64,000 nt of DNA from Nitrospira sp. CR1.3 (GCA_014055525.1 WIAH01000008.1:62001-126000); one strand, 5' to 3'; shown: positions 1 through 8,462, numbered from the stretch's first letter. Notes: generated by a model from the sequence alone, not told the origin. Translations and numbers: made by a program.

Positions 1-1298
1 AGCCTGGTACCGACATCACCCCCCTCCTCGACACGGTCCTGGACAACATCCCGGCCCCTGCCATCAATGCCAAGGCGCCGCTGCAGATCCTCGTGCTGGC
101 GCTCACCTACGATTCCTACAAAGGCAAGATGGGCGTCGGAAAGATTCAATCCGGTTCCATCGCGCGCCGTCAGAATGTTCTCGTCTTGGGGAAGGACGGA
201 GCGAAAATACCGGGGAAAGTGTCCGACCTCGCGGTCTATTCGGGCCTCGAGCGCACGGACGTCGAGCAGGCCGAAGCCGGCGAGATCGTGGCCGTCGCCG
301 GCCTCGACCAGGTCAGCATCGGGGATACCATCGCCGACGCCGAACAGCCCCTGGCCTTGCCCCGTGTCACAATCGACGAGCCGACCGTACAGATGACCTT
401 CTCCGTCAACAACAGCCCCTTCGCCGGCCGGGAGGGCAAGTTCCTGACGTCACGCCACTTGCGGGAACGGCTCTTTAAAGAACTCGAGACGAACGTCTCG
501 CTCCGCGTGCAGGAGACCGACAGCCCGGACCGGTTTCTCGTCGCAGGCCGCGGTGAATTGCACTTGGGTGTGTTGATCGAACAGATGCGTCGCGAAGGGT
601 ACGAACTTCAAGTCTCGCAACCGGAAGTTATTCTCCATCGCGATGGCGGCAAGGTGACGGAACCCTATGAAGAGCTGACGATCCAGGTGCCGGAAACCTA
701 TCAGGGGGCCGTCATCGAGGAGATCGGCAAACGGCGCGGGGAAATGCGCCACATGAAACTGGTCCATTCGGACGCGGGGCCGAGTGAAATGCAACTGGAG
801 TACCACATCCCGACCCGCGGCATTATGGGCTTGAAGAACGTCCTGCTGGCCAAGACGCGGGGAACCGTGATCATGCACCACGTCTTCAAGGCCTATGAAG
901 CGACCGACGAACAGGCATTGCTTGCCTCCCCGCACGGCTCTCTTTGCGCCTTCGAAGACGGAACCAGCACCGGATACGCCCTGTTCATGACCCAGGAGCG
1001 CGGCGTCATGTTCATCGGACCGGGGGTGGAGGTCTATCGCGGCATGGTCGTGGGCGAGAATAGCCGCGATGAAGATCTCGATGTGAACGTGTGCAAGGAG
1101 AAACACCTTACCAACATGAGAGCGTCCGGATCGGATGAAGCCTTGATTCTTACGCCGCCGCGGGAAATGTCGCTGGAGTTCGCGCTGGAATACATCGGTC
1201 AGGACGAATTGGTCGAGGTCACACCTCATAACCTCCGCATTAGAAAACGGTTGCTCAATCCTGAAGACCGCCGCAAAGCCCGCAAAGCCGGAAAATAA
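1..1298 (+). CDS. typA: TypA/BipA ribosome-associated GTPase, C-terminal part (5' partial)
   Basis: The frame is open from base 3 to the stop at 1298, so the gene starts outside the window. About 431 of the usual ~600 residues are present. The GTP-binding domain is missing; what remains is the beta-barrel domain II, the EF-G-like domain III (GRGELHLGVLIEQ near base 548), the domain V-like segment (EEIGKRRGEM) and the TypA-specific C-terminal domain. TypA is a translational GTPase that binds the 70S ribosome and supports 50S assembly and growth under stress or cold. The C-terminal domain separates it from LepA and EF-G. No strong terminator follows, only a degenerate CGTGAAGCG repeat (1311-1336). 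Identity is sure; the missing N-terminus is only an effect of the window edge. Confidence 0.95.
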   Translation, partial: PGTDITPLLDTVLDNIPAPAINAKAPLQILVLALTYDSYKGKMGVGKIQSGSIARRQNVLVLGKDGAKIPGKVSDLAVYSGLERTDVEQAEAGEIVAVAGLDQVSIGDTIADAEQPLALPRVTIDEPTVQMTFSVNNSPFAGREGKFLTSRHLRERLFKELETNVSLRVQETDSPDRFLVAGRGELHLGVLIEQMRREGYELQVSQPEVILHRDGGKVTEPYEELTIQVPETYQGAVIEEIGKRRGEMRHMKLVHSDAGPSEMQLEYHIPTRGIMGLKNVLLAKTRGTVIMHHVFKAYEATDEQALLASPHGSLCAFEDGTSTGYALFMTQERGVMFIGPGVEVYRGMVVGENSRDEDLDVNVCKEKHLTNMRASGSDEALILTPPREMSLEFALEYIGQDELVEVTPHNLRIRKRLLNPEDRRKARKAGK

Positions 1299-1360
1299 AC
1301 GTGCTCGTCGTGCGTGAAGCGTATCTCGTGAAGCGTTGTTCTTAAGTTCACCACACTGCC

Positions 1361-2110
1361 ATGAGGATTAAGAAGAAAGGTCCCAAGCCCTCAGCTAAGC
1401 GTCCGCCCTTGTATTTCATCGGGTATCGCGGAACAGCGCCCCTGCTGAATGAGCTCAAGACTTGGTATGACCTCGAATACGGCGGGCCCCTGTCCATCAG
1501 GCTGGAACCGGGGACATCGGAATCCTGGCATCTGGGCCACGGCCCGTGGACCGCGCACGTCGTCATTCCTCTCCCGGCCACTCACACGACCGAACTCAAA
1601 TCGCAACTGTCCTGGGAACATGAGTCGATCGGCGCGGTGGCCTCCTCGGTGATGGCGCCGCGGGATATGCCCGATACGGTTCTGTTCGCCGCGCGATTGG
1701 CTCGCGGACTGACGTTGCTGACGCAAGGCACTGCCCACGATATCACCACCCAACAGTACCTCAATCCGTCGGATTGGAACGATCGCGCACTGGCGGAATT
1801 CGTCGTCGGCGATCATGTGATGATCGCTCAAGACGATCAGAGTCGACCGAACGAAGTGTGGTGCTATACCCTCGGTCTCTCGAAATTCGGCATGGACGAA
1901 CTGGAAACGTTCCACCCGGTGGGATTGTCTGACCGCTCGCCGAAGGAGCTTCTCGTCGAATCCGCCCATGAGATGATCCGAATCAGCCAATCTCTCAAAG
2001 TCGGATCGGCTCTGCATCTGCCGGTTCTCGGCCGCACGATCAGGGTGGCTAACTATCGCACCGCTGCTCCGATCGGCCGCATGCTGAGCTTTCGGGAGAT
2101 CAAGGCCTAA
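1361..2110 (+). CDS. Hypothetical protein, 249 aa
   Basis: I do not recognise a family. The protein starts with a basic stretch (MRIKKKGPKPSAKR), has no signal peptide or membrane segment, and reads as one soluble alpha/beta domain. Around residues 40-170 it has many His, Trp and acidic residues (WHLGHGPWTAHV, SWEHESIG), but no known catalytic motif. It lies 62 bp after typA on the same strand with no clear ribosome-binding site, so it could be read through from typA. The codon use matches its neighbours and the opposite-strand ORFs look like shadows, which supports a real gene. Function unknown. Confidence 0.7.
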   Translation: MRIKKKGPKPSAKRPPLYFIGYRGTAPLLNELKTWYDLEYGGPLSIRLEPGTSESWHLGHGPWTAHVVIPLPATHTTELKSQLSWEHESIGAVASSVMAPRDMPDTVLFAARLARGLTLLTQGTAHDITTQQYLNPSDWNDRALAEFVVGDHVMIAQDDQSRPNEVWCYTLGLSKFGMDELETFHPVGLSDRSPKELLVESAHEMIRISQSLKVGSALHLPVLGRTIRVANYRTAAPIGRMLSFREIKA

Positions 2111-2171
2111 CTTCCGCGTTGTATCAATCGGTTAGCGCCACCTCCCCTGTGGTCCTAGGCCTTCCGGCCCG

Positions 2172-2201
2172 TTGACAAGGTTTCAGAGGGCACGGTACAA
2201 A
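2172..2201 (+). promoter_or_regulatory. Sigma70-type promoter for the peroxiredoxin gene
   Basis: TTGACA at 2172-2177 and TACAAA at 2196-2201 are separated by 18 bp. The -10 lies about 55 bp before the peroxiredoxin ATG, which has a strong AAGGAGG ribosome-binding site. No OxyR-type or PerR-type operator could be picked out by eye. Confidence 0.6.
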
Positions 2202-2255
2202 AGTCCTCGCACATTTTCTTAGGCCGGACTAAACCCAGTGTAAGGAGGATATCTG

Positions 2256-2726
2256 ATGAGCGACGTAGCCCCCGAAATCAAGGTTGGAGACACAGCCCCG
2301 GATTTCAACTTGAAAGATCAAGATCAGAAGGACGTGAAACTGAGTGACTATCGTGGGAAAAAGAACGTGGTCCTCTGCTTCTATCCTCTGGACTGGAGCC
2401 CGGTCTGTCAGGGTGAGAACAAGTGTTTAACCGATGACTTCCCCAAGTTCCAGAGCGCCAACGCGGAGCTGTTCGGCATCAGCTGCGACAGTTTCTTTTC
2501 GCACAAGGCATGGGCGGACTCCATGGACCTCAAGCACCGCCTGCTGTCCGACGTCCATCGAACCACCGCGAAGGCCTATGGGCTGTATTTCGAGCCCCTC
2601 AACTGCTCCAAGCGTGCGACGGTCATCGTCGATAAAAACGGCAAGGCCGCATACGTGAAAGTGCAGGAGATCAAGGTGGCGCGGGAGGACAAGGACATCC
2701 TCGACGCCCTCGCGAAGCTGCACTGA
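2256..2726 (+). CDS. Peroxiredoxin, BCP/AhpE-type (AhpC-TSA family)
   Basis: A thiol peroxidase of 156 residues that would reduce H2O2 and organic peroxides in the cytoplasm. The peroxidatic cysteine is Cys51 in PLDWSPVC, with Ser48 replacing the usual Thr of PxxxTxxC. The conserved Arg is Arg120 in KRATVIVD. Further cysteines are Cys41, Cys57, Cys77 and Cys117; any of these could be the resolving residue, so 1-Cys or 2-Cys behaviour cannot be told from sequence alone. The start is fixed by AAGGAGG 7 bp before the ATG and by the promoter upstream. A thioredoxin-like gene follows and may be the electron donor (inference). A hairpin separates the two genes. Confidence 0.93.
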   Translation: MSDVAPEIKVGDTAPDFNLKDQDQKDVKLSDYRGKKNVVLCFYPLDWSPVCQGENKCLTDDFPKFQSANAELFGISCDSFFSHKAWADSMDLKHRLLSDVHRTTAKAYGLYFEPLNCSKRATVIVDKNGKAAYVKVQEIKVAREDKDILDALAKLH

Positions 2727-2744
2727 TCTTTAGTCACAAAGTGT

Positions 2745-2784
2745 GAAAGTCGGAAAGTCATCAGGTTTAGGCTTTCCGACTTTC
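2745..2784. repeat. Intergenic inverted repeat (13-bp perfect arms)
   Basis: GAAAGTCGGAAAG at 2745-2757 and its exact reverse complement at 2772-2784 flank a 14-nt loop, and a further ACTTTCG copy follows. It lies between the peroxiredoxin stop and the thioredoxin-like start. There is no T-tract after it, so it is better described as a repeat or mRNA hairpin than as a classical terminator. Confidence 0.75.
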
Positions 2785-2795
2785 GGACTTTCGAC

Positions 2796-3140
2796 GTGAT
2801 GACTGCCATGTCCAGCACCGTGCAAGACGTCAGCGACGCCAACTATAAAGAGTTCACCGATAGCACCGGTGCCGTGGTGGCCTATGGCCTCGCCACCTGT
2901 GAGCCCTGTAAGACCTACGATCCCATTCTCGAAGAGACCGCCGCCAAGTTTCCTCAGATCAAGATCGGCAAGGCCAAGATGCACGTCCCAGGCCGCTGCC
3001 GGGAGATCAAGAAGGCCCATACATTCGAAACCTACCCCACAACACATTTTTTTGCGAACGGCAGGTTGATCCTCACCCGCGAGGGAGTGGTGGATCCGGC
3101 CGAACTTGCCGCGCTGATTTCCGATCACCTGCTGAAGTAG
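2796..3140 (+). CDS. Thioredoxin-like protein
   Basis: A 114-residue thioredoxin-fold protein with an atypical active site, Cys35-Glu-Pro-Cys38 (CEPC in place of CGPC), and the cis-proline at Pro81 (TYPTTHFF). An extra Cys68 lies in the middle. It has no signal peptide, so it should act in the cytoplasm as a disulfide reductase. The frame opens with GTG-ATG at 2796-2801, and another in-frame ATG occurs at 2808. No strong ribosome-binding site separates these because the intergenic inverted repeat abuts the start. Next to the peroxiredoxin it is a plausible reductant for it (inference). Confidence 0.82.
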   Translation: MMTAMSSTVQDVSDANYKEFTDSTGAVVAYGLATCEPCKTYDPILEETAAKFPQIKIGKAKMHVPGRCREIKKAHTFETYPTTHFFANGRLILTREGVVDPAELAALISDHLLK

Positions 3141-3252
3141 CTCTTCCTCTTTCATCCCGGTTCATCCGATCAGAAACCGGCGAGTTCCTTGACTCAATAG
3201 CGTCCTGTAGTAATGTCGAGGAAACGCTGGTAATCAAGGCGGCCTCCCCTTT

Positions 3253-4758
3253 ATGCCTGGCAACAAGACCCCCTGTTACGACGCGCACGCCCTGCTCAAT
3301 TCTCAACCGGTGATCGTGTCCGTCATCGATCCGAGGACGTACCGAATTCAGTTTCAGAACGACACCGGCTCGAAGAAATTCGGCGAAATTTCCGGACATC
3401 CCTGTTACGACAAAATCGCCGGCTCGCCTGCGCCCTGTTCATTCTGCCGAATGCCGGAGGCCCTGAACTCGAACCGCGTGGTTTCCCAGGAAGTCGCCCT
3501 GCCGGGCGACAAGCATCTGCTGGTCCACTGGTCGAAAGCTGAGACGACCGACGGCCGGACTCATGTGATCGAGACGATTGCCGACATCACCGAGCATAAG
3601 CGAACCGAGCAAGCCCTCCGCCAGTCGCAAAAGCTGGAAGCAGTGGGAAGACTCGCCAGCGGGATCGCCCACGATTTCAACAACCTGATGATGGTGGTGA
3701 TCGGGCATGCCCATCGTCTCCTGCAACAGCTCGGAGCTCATCCGGCCAGGCAGGAATTGGAACGCATCAGTCAGGCCGGCACAAGGGCCGCCGCATTAAC
3801 CAAAAAACTCCTGACCTTCAGCCGGCGGCAAGTGTTCGAACCGAAAGAAATGCCGATCAACCAGGCAATCCGGGAAATGGAGGATATTCTTCGGCAGCTC
3901 ATCGGCGAACAGATACAGACGGTCGTGGTCCTCCACCCCCATACCGGACACGCGCTCGTCGATCGGGTGCAATTCGAACAAGTCGTCATGAATCTGGTCC
4001 TGAATGCGCGCGATGCCATGCCAGACGGCGGCCTGCTCAACATCGAAACAGACAATGTAGACCTGGATGAGGCTTTCGTTCGCCTCCATCCCGGCGCAAA
4101 AGCCGGTCCCCACGTAAAGATTGCGGTTCAGGACGCGGGTTGCGGGATGGACGCTCAAACGATGTCCCACATTTTCGAGCCGTTCTTTACTACCAAAGGA
4201 CCGGACAAAGGAACCGGCCTCGGGCTGGCTACCGTATACGGCATCGTCAAACAGAGCCAGGGCTATATCGACGTCGCCAGCGAACCGGGTCGAGGCTCAC
4301 GGTTCACGGTGTATTTCCCGCGAGTCGGACCGGCTATGGCTGAAGCCCCTCCGGTGAGAAAGGAGATCAGCCCGACCGCCGCGCAGGAAATGATTCTCGT
4401 GGTCGAAGATGAAGAAAGCATCAGGAAGCTGGTCTCGGCGATTTTGCAGGACCAGGGCTACCATGTGTTGTCGGCGGCCGACGGCACGGAGGCGCTCCAG
4501 CGGTTGCAGATGCTGAAAGGTAAATGCGATCTGGTGATCACGGACGTCATCATGCCCAGGATGAAGAGCGCCGCGTTTGTCGAGGGAGTCAGGGCGATGA
4601 GGCCGGAGACCCGGGTGTTGTATATGTCCGGCTACGCAGGCGAAACGCTTCAGGCCAACGGCGTGGGTGAAGACGTGCCGTTTCTTCAGAAACCTTTCCT
4701 TCCCAATACCCTCATCGAGAAAGTCCACGAGCTGCTACAGGCAACCTCGTCGCGCTGA
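3253..4758 (+). CDS. Hybrid sensor histidine kinase (PAS-HisKA-HATPase-REC)
   Basis: 501 residues with no membrane segment, so a cytoplasmic sensor. Residues ~10-115 form a PAS-like domain that carries four cysteines, including Cys51 and the pair Cys62-x2-Cys65, a spacing suited to metal, heme or redox sensing (inference). The HisKA box has the phospho-accepting His140 (SGIAHDFNN). The ATPase domain shows the N box (Asn251), G1 (DAGCGM), F box (FFTTKG) and G2 (GTGLGLA, 320-326). A C-terminal receiver domain (~380-500) has the acidic pair in VVEDEE and phospho-acceptor Asp431 (TDVIMP). No cognate response regulator lies beside it. The final output is unknown. Confidence 0.92.
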   Translation: MPGNKTPCYDAHALLNSQPVIVSVIDPRTYRIQFQNDTGSKKFGEISGHPCYDKIAGSPAPCSFCRMPEALNSNRVVSQEVALPGDKHLLVHWSKAETTDGRTHVIETIADITEHKRTEQALRQSQKLEAVGRLASGIAHDFNNLMMVVIGHAHRLLQQLGAHPARQELERISQAGTRAAALTKKLLTFSRRQVFEPKEMPINQAIREMEDILRQLIGEQIQTVVVLHPHTGHALVDRVQFEQVVMNLVLNARDAMPDGGLLNIETDNVDLDEAFVRLHPGAKAGPHVKIAVQDAGCGMDAQTMSHIFEPFFTTKGPDKGTGLGLATVYGIVKQSQGYIDVASEPGRGSRFTVYFPRVGPAMAEAPPVRKEISPTAAQEMILVVEDEESIRKLVSAILQDQGYHVLSAADGTEALQRLQMLKGKCDLVITDVIMPRMKSAAFVEGVRAMRPETRVLYMSGYAGETLQANGVGEDVPFLQKPFLPNTLIEKVHELLQATSSR

Positions 4759-4831
4759 CAAGTGATGGGCCAGCACAGACCTCGCTCGCCTTCCAATAGG
4801 CTCGCCTTGTCTCCTCGCAGAAGACGCCCCG

Positions 4832-5308
4832 TTATTGAATAGGGCTTGGCTTCGAGCAATGTTCGTGAAAGATGCGCCAGGCGGAGGATTCCTTGCGGAG
4901 CAGACTCGTGCACTTACCCCTATCCTGCGCTTCGATCTGACCCTTGCGAATCACCTGAAAGACGTAGTCATACGTGGCCCAGGCAGTGGCACTCGTCACG
5001 TGAATCATCACGTTGGAGACTGAGCCCATGAAGCGCAGGCTGCTCCCGTTCGCAAGTTCCGCTTCATAGTCCGACAACCACTTCTCGATCGTGGCGCGCG
5101 TTTCTGCCTCCCCGTCCTGAATGCCGCTATAGTCGGCCGTGTAGAGTTTTAACACTGCCTGTTTGTCTCTCGCTTCCGCGAAGGTCGCCGCGAAATTTGC
5201 CTCGGTCTGAAGCGCCTTCTTGACGGCTTCTTCGTCGGAGAGGGCCCAAGCCGGTCCCGTGATAAGGAGCCCTCCCATCAGGAGGACCTGAACCTCATGG
5301 GACTTCAT
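4832..5308 (-). CDS. Secreted SnoaL/DUF4440-like protein
   Basis: 158 residues from the ATG at 5308, chosen because GGGGAGGTGACG precedes it and because it opens with a signal peptide (cleavage near WALS). The longer in-frame opening upstream overlaps the QueD-like gene and is not credible. The mature part has the pattern of nuclear-transport-factor-2/SnoaL-fold proteins (helical start with ALQTEANFAATF, then AVLKLYTADYSG, RATIEKW, and late beta strands ending in WRIFHEHCS). Such proteins bind small ligands or act as isomerases, and the substrate here is unknown. It is the last gene of the leftward rubrerythrin operon, 14 bp after the QueD-like gene. Confidence 0.75.
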   Translation of the reverse strand: MKSHEVQVLLMGGLLITGPAWALSDEEAVKKALQTEANFAATFAEARDKQAVLKLYTADYSGIQDGEAETRATIEKWLSDYEAELANGSSLRFMGSVSNVMIHVTSATAWATYDYVFQVIRKGQIEAQDRGKCTSLLRKESSAWRIFHEHCSKPSPIQ

Positions 5309-5322
5309 CGTCACCTCCCCCA

Positions 5323-6075
5323 TCAAGTACCGTATTCGAACGAGAGATCGCGCGACTGCACGAGACGAACGTTCGCGAGCTTGCCCGATGTAATGCCGGA
5401 GTCGAGCGATCCCCAGATCCGCTCGACGATCTGCTCCCCGGCGACTGTCGCGGTTCCAAAAACCCGGCGGAGATTCTGGTGGTCTAATGCCTTGATCACC
5501 TTGTCCTGGACCAACCGATTCAGAGCGTCGATGTCGGTTACCATGCCGGTAACCGGATCTATGGCTCCCTGAACGGTCACGAAGCAATCCCACCAGTTTC
5601 CTTGGTTGTCCTCCTGAACCGCCGTGAAGGAGTAGCGCCGCGTGACGCTGGCTGCGTTCAATCCTTCGGCCGCCGTGACCTCGGCGAAGAGGTCCTCGTC
5701 TTCATACAGCCTGATCGCGTGCAACGTCCCGATATCTTTCTGCGATTCGAGCTTTGTCCAGAGCACCCGGGCGAGATTTTCCGAGGTGGGTATCCGATCG
5801 TTGAAGTAGGGCATGTCGAGATTGAGATTCTTGTGGTCGAACTCCTCGATGACGGCCAGCAGCACGTGCTTTAGATCGAAGAGATTAATGACCATGCCGG
5901 TTCTGGGATCCACCTCGCCGGACACGGTGACTTCCAGCAGGTAGTTGTGGCCATGCGCTGGAGGGTTGTAGCAGGGCCCGAAAACAGCCCGGTTCCTGGC
6001 CTCATCCCACTCCGGCTTGATGTACCGGTGAGCCGCGGCGAATTCGATGCGCTTGGTCAATAAGACCGGGGGCAT
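5323..6075 (-). CDS. Tandem 6-pyruvoyl-tetrahydropterin synthase / QueD-like protein
   Basis: 250 residues made of two PTPS/QueD-fold halves. The first half (1-~138) has the full active site: zinc ligands His16, His41 and His43 (AHGHNY), catalytic Cys35 (GPCYNPP), an Asp80-His81 pair and the TSEN glutamate near 99. The second half (~145-250) keeps the fold pattern (RRYSF, GMVTDIDALN, LDHQNL with Asp198-His199) but lacks the Cys and the His-x-His metal site, so it is probably structural or regulatory. Single QueD proteins are ~120 aa. The family converts dihydroneopterin triphosphate to 6-carboxy- or pyruvoyl-tetrahydropterin. No other queuosine genes lie nearby, so the product is uncertain. 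It starts 3 bp after the DUF3501 gene. Confidence 0.85.
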   Translation of the reverse strand: MPPVLLTKRIEFAAAHRYIKPEWDEARNRAVFGPCYNPPAHGHNYLLEVTVSGEVDPRTGMVINLFDLKHVLLAVIEEFDHKNLNLDMPYFNDRIPTSENLARVLWTKLESQKDIGTLHAIRLYEDEDLFAEVTAAEGLNAASVTRRYSFTAVQEDNQGNWWDCFVTVQGAIDPVTGMVTDIDALNRLVQDKVIKALDHQNLRRVFGTATVAGEQIVERIWGSLDSGITSGKLANVRLVQSRDLSFEYGT

Positions 6076-6078
6076 TTT

Positions 6079-6681
6079 TCATCCATTCTTCAACTCAGCT
6101 GCGCCGAGATCACCGAGCCATTCCTCACGCATGCTGCCCGCTACCGGCACTTCAGCCCGGTACCCGTTGTGCTCGACCTTAAGCATGACCGGCTGACGCA
6201 GATCGGCAAAGGCCGCTCTCATTCTCGGCGACGGTCGAAATCGGACGAAGTGGACGGCGCTGATTTTCGTCTCATGACTATGGCCCCCTTCAAATACACC
6301 GAACGCCCGTTCGCCCCCGCTCTCAATGGCAAGTTTTTCACCGTGATCGAGGCCCATAAACCGGTCGAGCCATTCCTTCATCGTCGCTTGATCGGTGATC
6401 TCGATCAGGAGGGTGGCGCTCAACTCATCCGGGGCTGGCAGGAGGACATTATAGACATCCAGTTCATCCTGGACCTTCTGCGCGTCAAAGATCCGCTCGA
6501 CGCGAATCATCTCCTGGATCTGGAACCGCACCGTGTCGCGGTTTTCAAAGACCAACGTCATCAATGGTCCCAGGGAAATCCTCCGGCGCTGCTTGAGCGC
6601 AATGATCCTGGACCGGAAGCCCTCCCGCTGGCGTTCGTACTCTTCATGGGAAATGACGTCTTGCTGCGTCAGCAGTTTCAC
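6079..6681 (-). CDS. DUF3501 family protein
   Basis: 200 residues, soluble, matching the DUF3501 family (LLTQQDVISHEEYERQR start, then a RRRISLGPLMTLVFENR box, and EEW near the end). The biochemical role is unknown. Family members typically sit beside a CCG-domain Fe-S oxidoreductase and rubrerythrin, exactly as here. The ATG overlaps the stop of the Fe-S gene by 4 bp (ATGA), indicating translational coupling. The mid-part (SGGERAFGVFEGGHSHETKISAVHFVRF, given here as two neighbouring segments: residues SGGERAFGVF and HSHETKISAVHF) is rich in His. A role in peroxide or oxygen defence with its partners is an inference from context. Confidence 0.87.
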   Translation of the reverse strand: MKLLTQQDVISHEEYERQREGFRSRIIALKQRRRISLGPLMTLVFENRDTVRFQIQEMIRVERIFDAQKVQDELDVYNVLLPAPDELSATLLIEITDQATMKEWLDRFMGLDHGEKLAIESGGERAFGVFEGGHSHETKISAVHFVRFRPSPRMRAAFADLRQPVMLKVEHNGYRAEVPVAGSMREEWLGDLGAAELKNG

Positions 6682-7952
6682 TTTGGCAACCCGTACGCGT
6701 CACGAACGATCTGGATCGGATGAAGCGCCGCCTTACCTCCAACATGAGCCGAGGCCCCAGCCTGGTCCAATTGCAGACCCGCCAAGGGACAATCGGACGC
6801 CACAAGATCGGCGGGCGCCTGCTCAATTGCGCGCACCGCCTTGGCGGCGATCGTCATCGAAAGCGGAAAGAATTCCTTCTTGGCCGACCATGCCCCGTCG
6901 TGTCCGGAGCACTTTTCGATGACTTCGACCTGCGCGCCGGCGCATTCCATGAGTTCCTTCGATTTGAAGCCGATATTTTGGTCGCGCAGGTGGCAGGGGA
7001 TCTGATAGGCGACACGGCCGGGCTTGTGTGTGAAATCAGTCGCCAACTGACCATCCCTTTTCATTTTCATCAGATATTCGCAGATATCGAAGGTTCGACC
7101 GGCCACCTGCTTGGTCTTCTCGTCGCCGGCCATCTCCGGATACTCGCGCTTGAGCATGAGACTGCAGCTCGCCGTCGGCACAACGACATCATACCCTTTC
7201 GCGACCCACGAATGCAGTGAGGCCACATTGGCCTTCGCCGCCTGTTGAATCGCGTCCATATCTCCGACGTCAAAACTCGGCATCCCGCAGCAGCGTTGGT
7301 CCGGCACCACGACTTGCACGCCGTTTTTTTCCAACACCTGAACCGCGGCCTTCCCCACGTCCGTGGCCTGATAGTTCACCAGGCAACTGGAGAACAGCGC
7401 GACCTTTCGGATCGGGACCGTCAGGTTGGCCGGTTGTACGCGACGGGCGAACCAGCGGGGGAAAGTCTCCGTTGAGAAATGCAGCACTCGCCGCTCATGA
7501 TGCACCCCGGCGATCAGCTCCATCAACCGGCGTACTAGTCGATTCTCGAGAAGTCGATTCGTCAAGGGAGCAGTCAGGCTCCCCGCCCTTCCCATCAAAT
7601 CCGTCATGATCAACAGCCGATCACGCCAGCGCACACCTCGTTCCATTGCCAGCCGCTTTTTCCAGAGAATCATCAAATGGGGAAAGTCGAGTGCATACTG
7701 ATGGGGCGGCGTATAGGGACAATGGTTGAAGCAGAGCTTGCAGTAATAGCATTCGTCGACGACCCGATGGTGGTCCGCAGGCGTCAGTTTGGCGACATCG
7801 CCCTCGAAGACGTCAATGCGGTCAAGGAGCGTGTTGAATGAAGGGCAGAGGTTGAAACAGCGGCGGCAGCCATCGCAGATCTCGTAGATCTGCAGCGTTT
7901 CCTTGTCCAGTTGCTTGGGATCGATCGGATTGATGAGGCTGAGGCCTTTCAT
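6678..7952 (-). CDS. CCG-domain Fe-S oxidoreductase (GlpC/heterodisulfide-reductase-like)
   Basis: 424 residues. Two ferredoxin-type [4Fe-4S] motifs lie at Cys26-29-32-36 and Cys68-71-74-78. Two CCG (cysteine-rich) domains follow: one with FSSCLVNYQ and RCCGMPSFD, one with CHLRDQNIGF and CSGHDGAW. This is the GlpC/HdrB-like layout that passes electrons between flavoproteins and quinones or thiols. No flavoprotein subunit is encoded beside it. It lies 84 bp downstream of rubrerythrin and is coupled to the DUF3501 gene by a 4-bp overlap. A role as electron donor to rubrerythrin is suggested by this recurring association but is not shown by the sequence. Confidence 0.9.
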   Translation of the reverse strand: MKGLSLINPIDPKQLDKETLQIYEICDGCRRCFNLCPSFNTLLDRIDVFEGDVAKLTPADHHRVVDECYYCKLCFNHCPYTPPHQYALDFPHLMILWKKRLAMERGVRWRDRLLIMTDLMGRAGSLTAPLTNRLLENRLVRRLMELIAGVHHERRVLHFSTETFPRWFARRVQPANLTVPIRKVALFSSCLVNYQATDVGKAAVQVLEKNGVQVVVPDQRCCGMPSFDVGDMDAIQQAAKANVASLHSWVAKGYDVVVPTASCSLMLKREYPEMAGDEKTKQVAGRTFDICEYLMKMKRDGQLATDFTHKPGRVAYQIPCHLRDQNIGFKSKELMECAGAQVEVIEKCSGHDGAWSAKKEFFPLSMTIAAKAVRAIEQAPADLVASDCPLAGLQLDQAGASAHVGGKAALHPIQIVRDAYGLPK

Positions 7953-7983
7953 ATCTTCGACTCACATTCTCCGGAAACACAAA

Positions 7984-8013
7984 GGGTGGGCTGAATCGAT
8001 ATTCAGTCCACCC
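7984..8013 (-). terminator. Hairpin between rubrerythrin and the Fe-S oxidoreductase gene
   Basis: GGGTGGGCTGAAT (7984-7996) and ATTCAGTCCACCC (8001-8013) form a 13-bp stem with one wobble pair and a 4-nt loop. In the direction of transcription (leftward) it is followed by CTTTGTGTTT, only a partial T-tract. It could be a partial terminator or an mRNA 3'-end stabiliser that would raise rubrerythrin mRNA above the distal genes. Confidence 0.6.
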
Positions 8014-8036
8014 CGCGTGTCTGTCATGGCCGGCAA

Positions 8037-8462
8037 TCAGCCCTTCAGGCTATCGAGTCCCTTTTGGAATCGATTGGCATGCGAACGTTCAGCCTTCGCC
8101 AGGGTCTCGAACCATTCGGCCAATTCGGCAAAGCCCTCGTCGCGCGCCGTCTTCGCCATTCCCGGATACATCTGGGTGTACTCGTAGGTCTCACCCTCGA
8201 TGGCGGACTTCAGATTGGCTTCCGTATTGCCGATCGCCACCCCGGTGGCGGGATCGCCGACTTCCTTCAAGAAATCGAGATGGCCGAATGCGTGTCCGGT
8301 CTCCGCCTCCGACGTGTCGCGAAATAACCCGCCCACATCCGGGTACCCTTCGATATCCGCCCGGCGCGCAAAATAGAGGTACCGCCGGTTGGCCTGTGAT
8401 TCTCCCGCGAAAGCATCCTTCAGATTGTCGTGACTTTTCGTCCCTTTTAAGCTCTTTCCCAT
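8037..8462 (-). CDS. Rubrerythrin (ferritin-like diiron domain only)
   Basis: 141 residues forming the four-helix diiron domain: ligands Glu21, Glu54-x2-His57, Glu91 and Glu125-x2-His128. The C-terminal rubredoxin domain of classical rubrerythrin (~190 aa) is absent, so electrons must come from another protein, plausibly the Fe-S oxidoreductase downstream. The protein reduces H2O2 in the cytoplasm. The ATG at 8462 is preceded by GAGGAGGATGTA. First gene of the leftward operon rubrerythrin, Fe-S oxidoreductase, DUF3501, QueD-like, SnoaL-like. Confidence 0.93.
   Translation of the reverse strand: MGKSLKGTKSHDNLKDAFAGESQANRRYLYFARRADIEGYPDVGGLFRDTSEAETGHAFGHLDFLKEVGDPATGVAIGNTEANLKSAIEGETYEYTQMYPGMAKTARDEGFAELAEWFETLAKAERSHANRFQKGLDSLKG

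Noticed and set aside
450-1229. 259-codon minus-strand ORF opposite typA
   Set aside because: Shadow of a strongly conserved gene.
4832-5593. Extended N-terminus of the SnoaL-like gene
   Set aside because: The extension lies inside the QueD-like gene, and a good ribosome-binding site with signal peptide marks the start at 5308.
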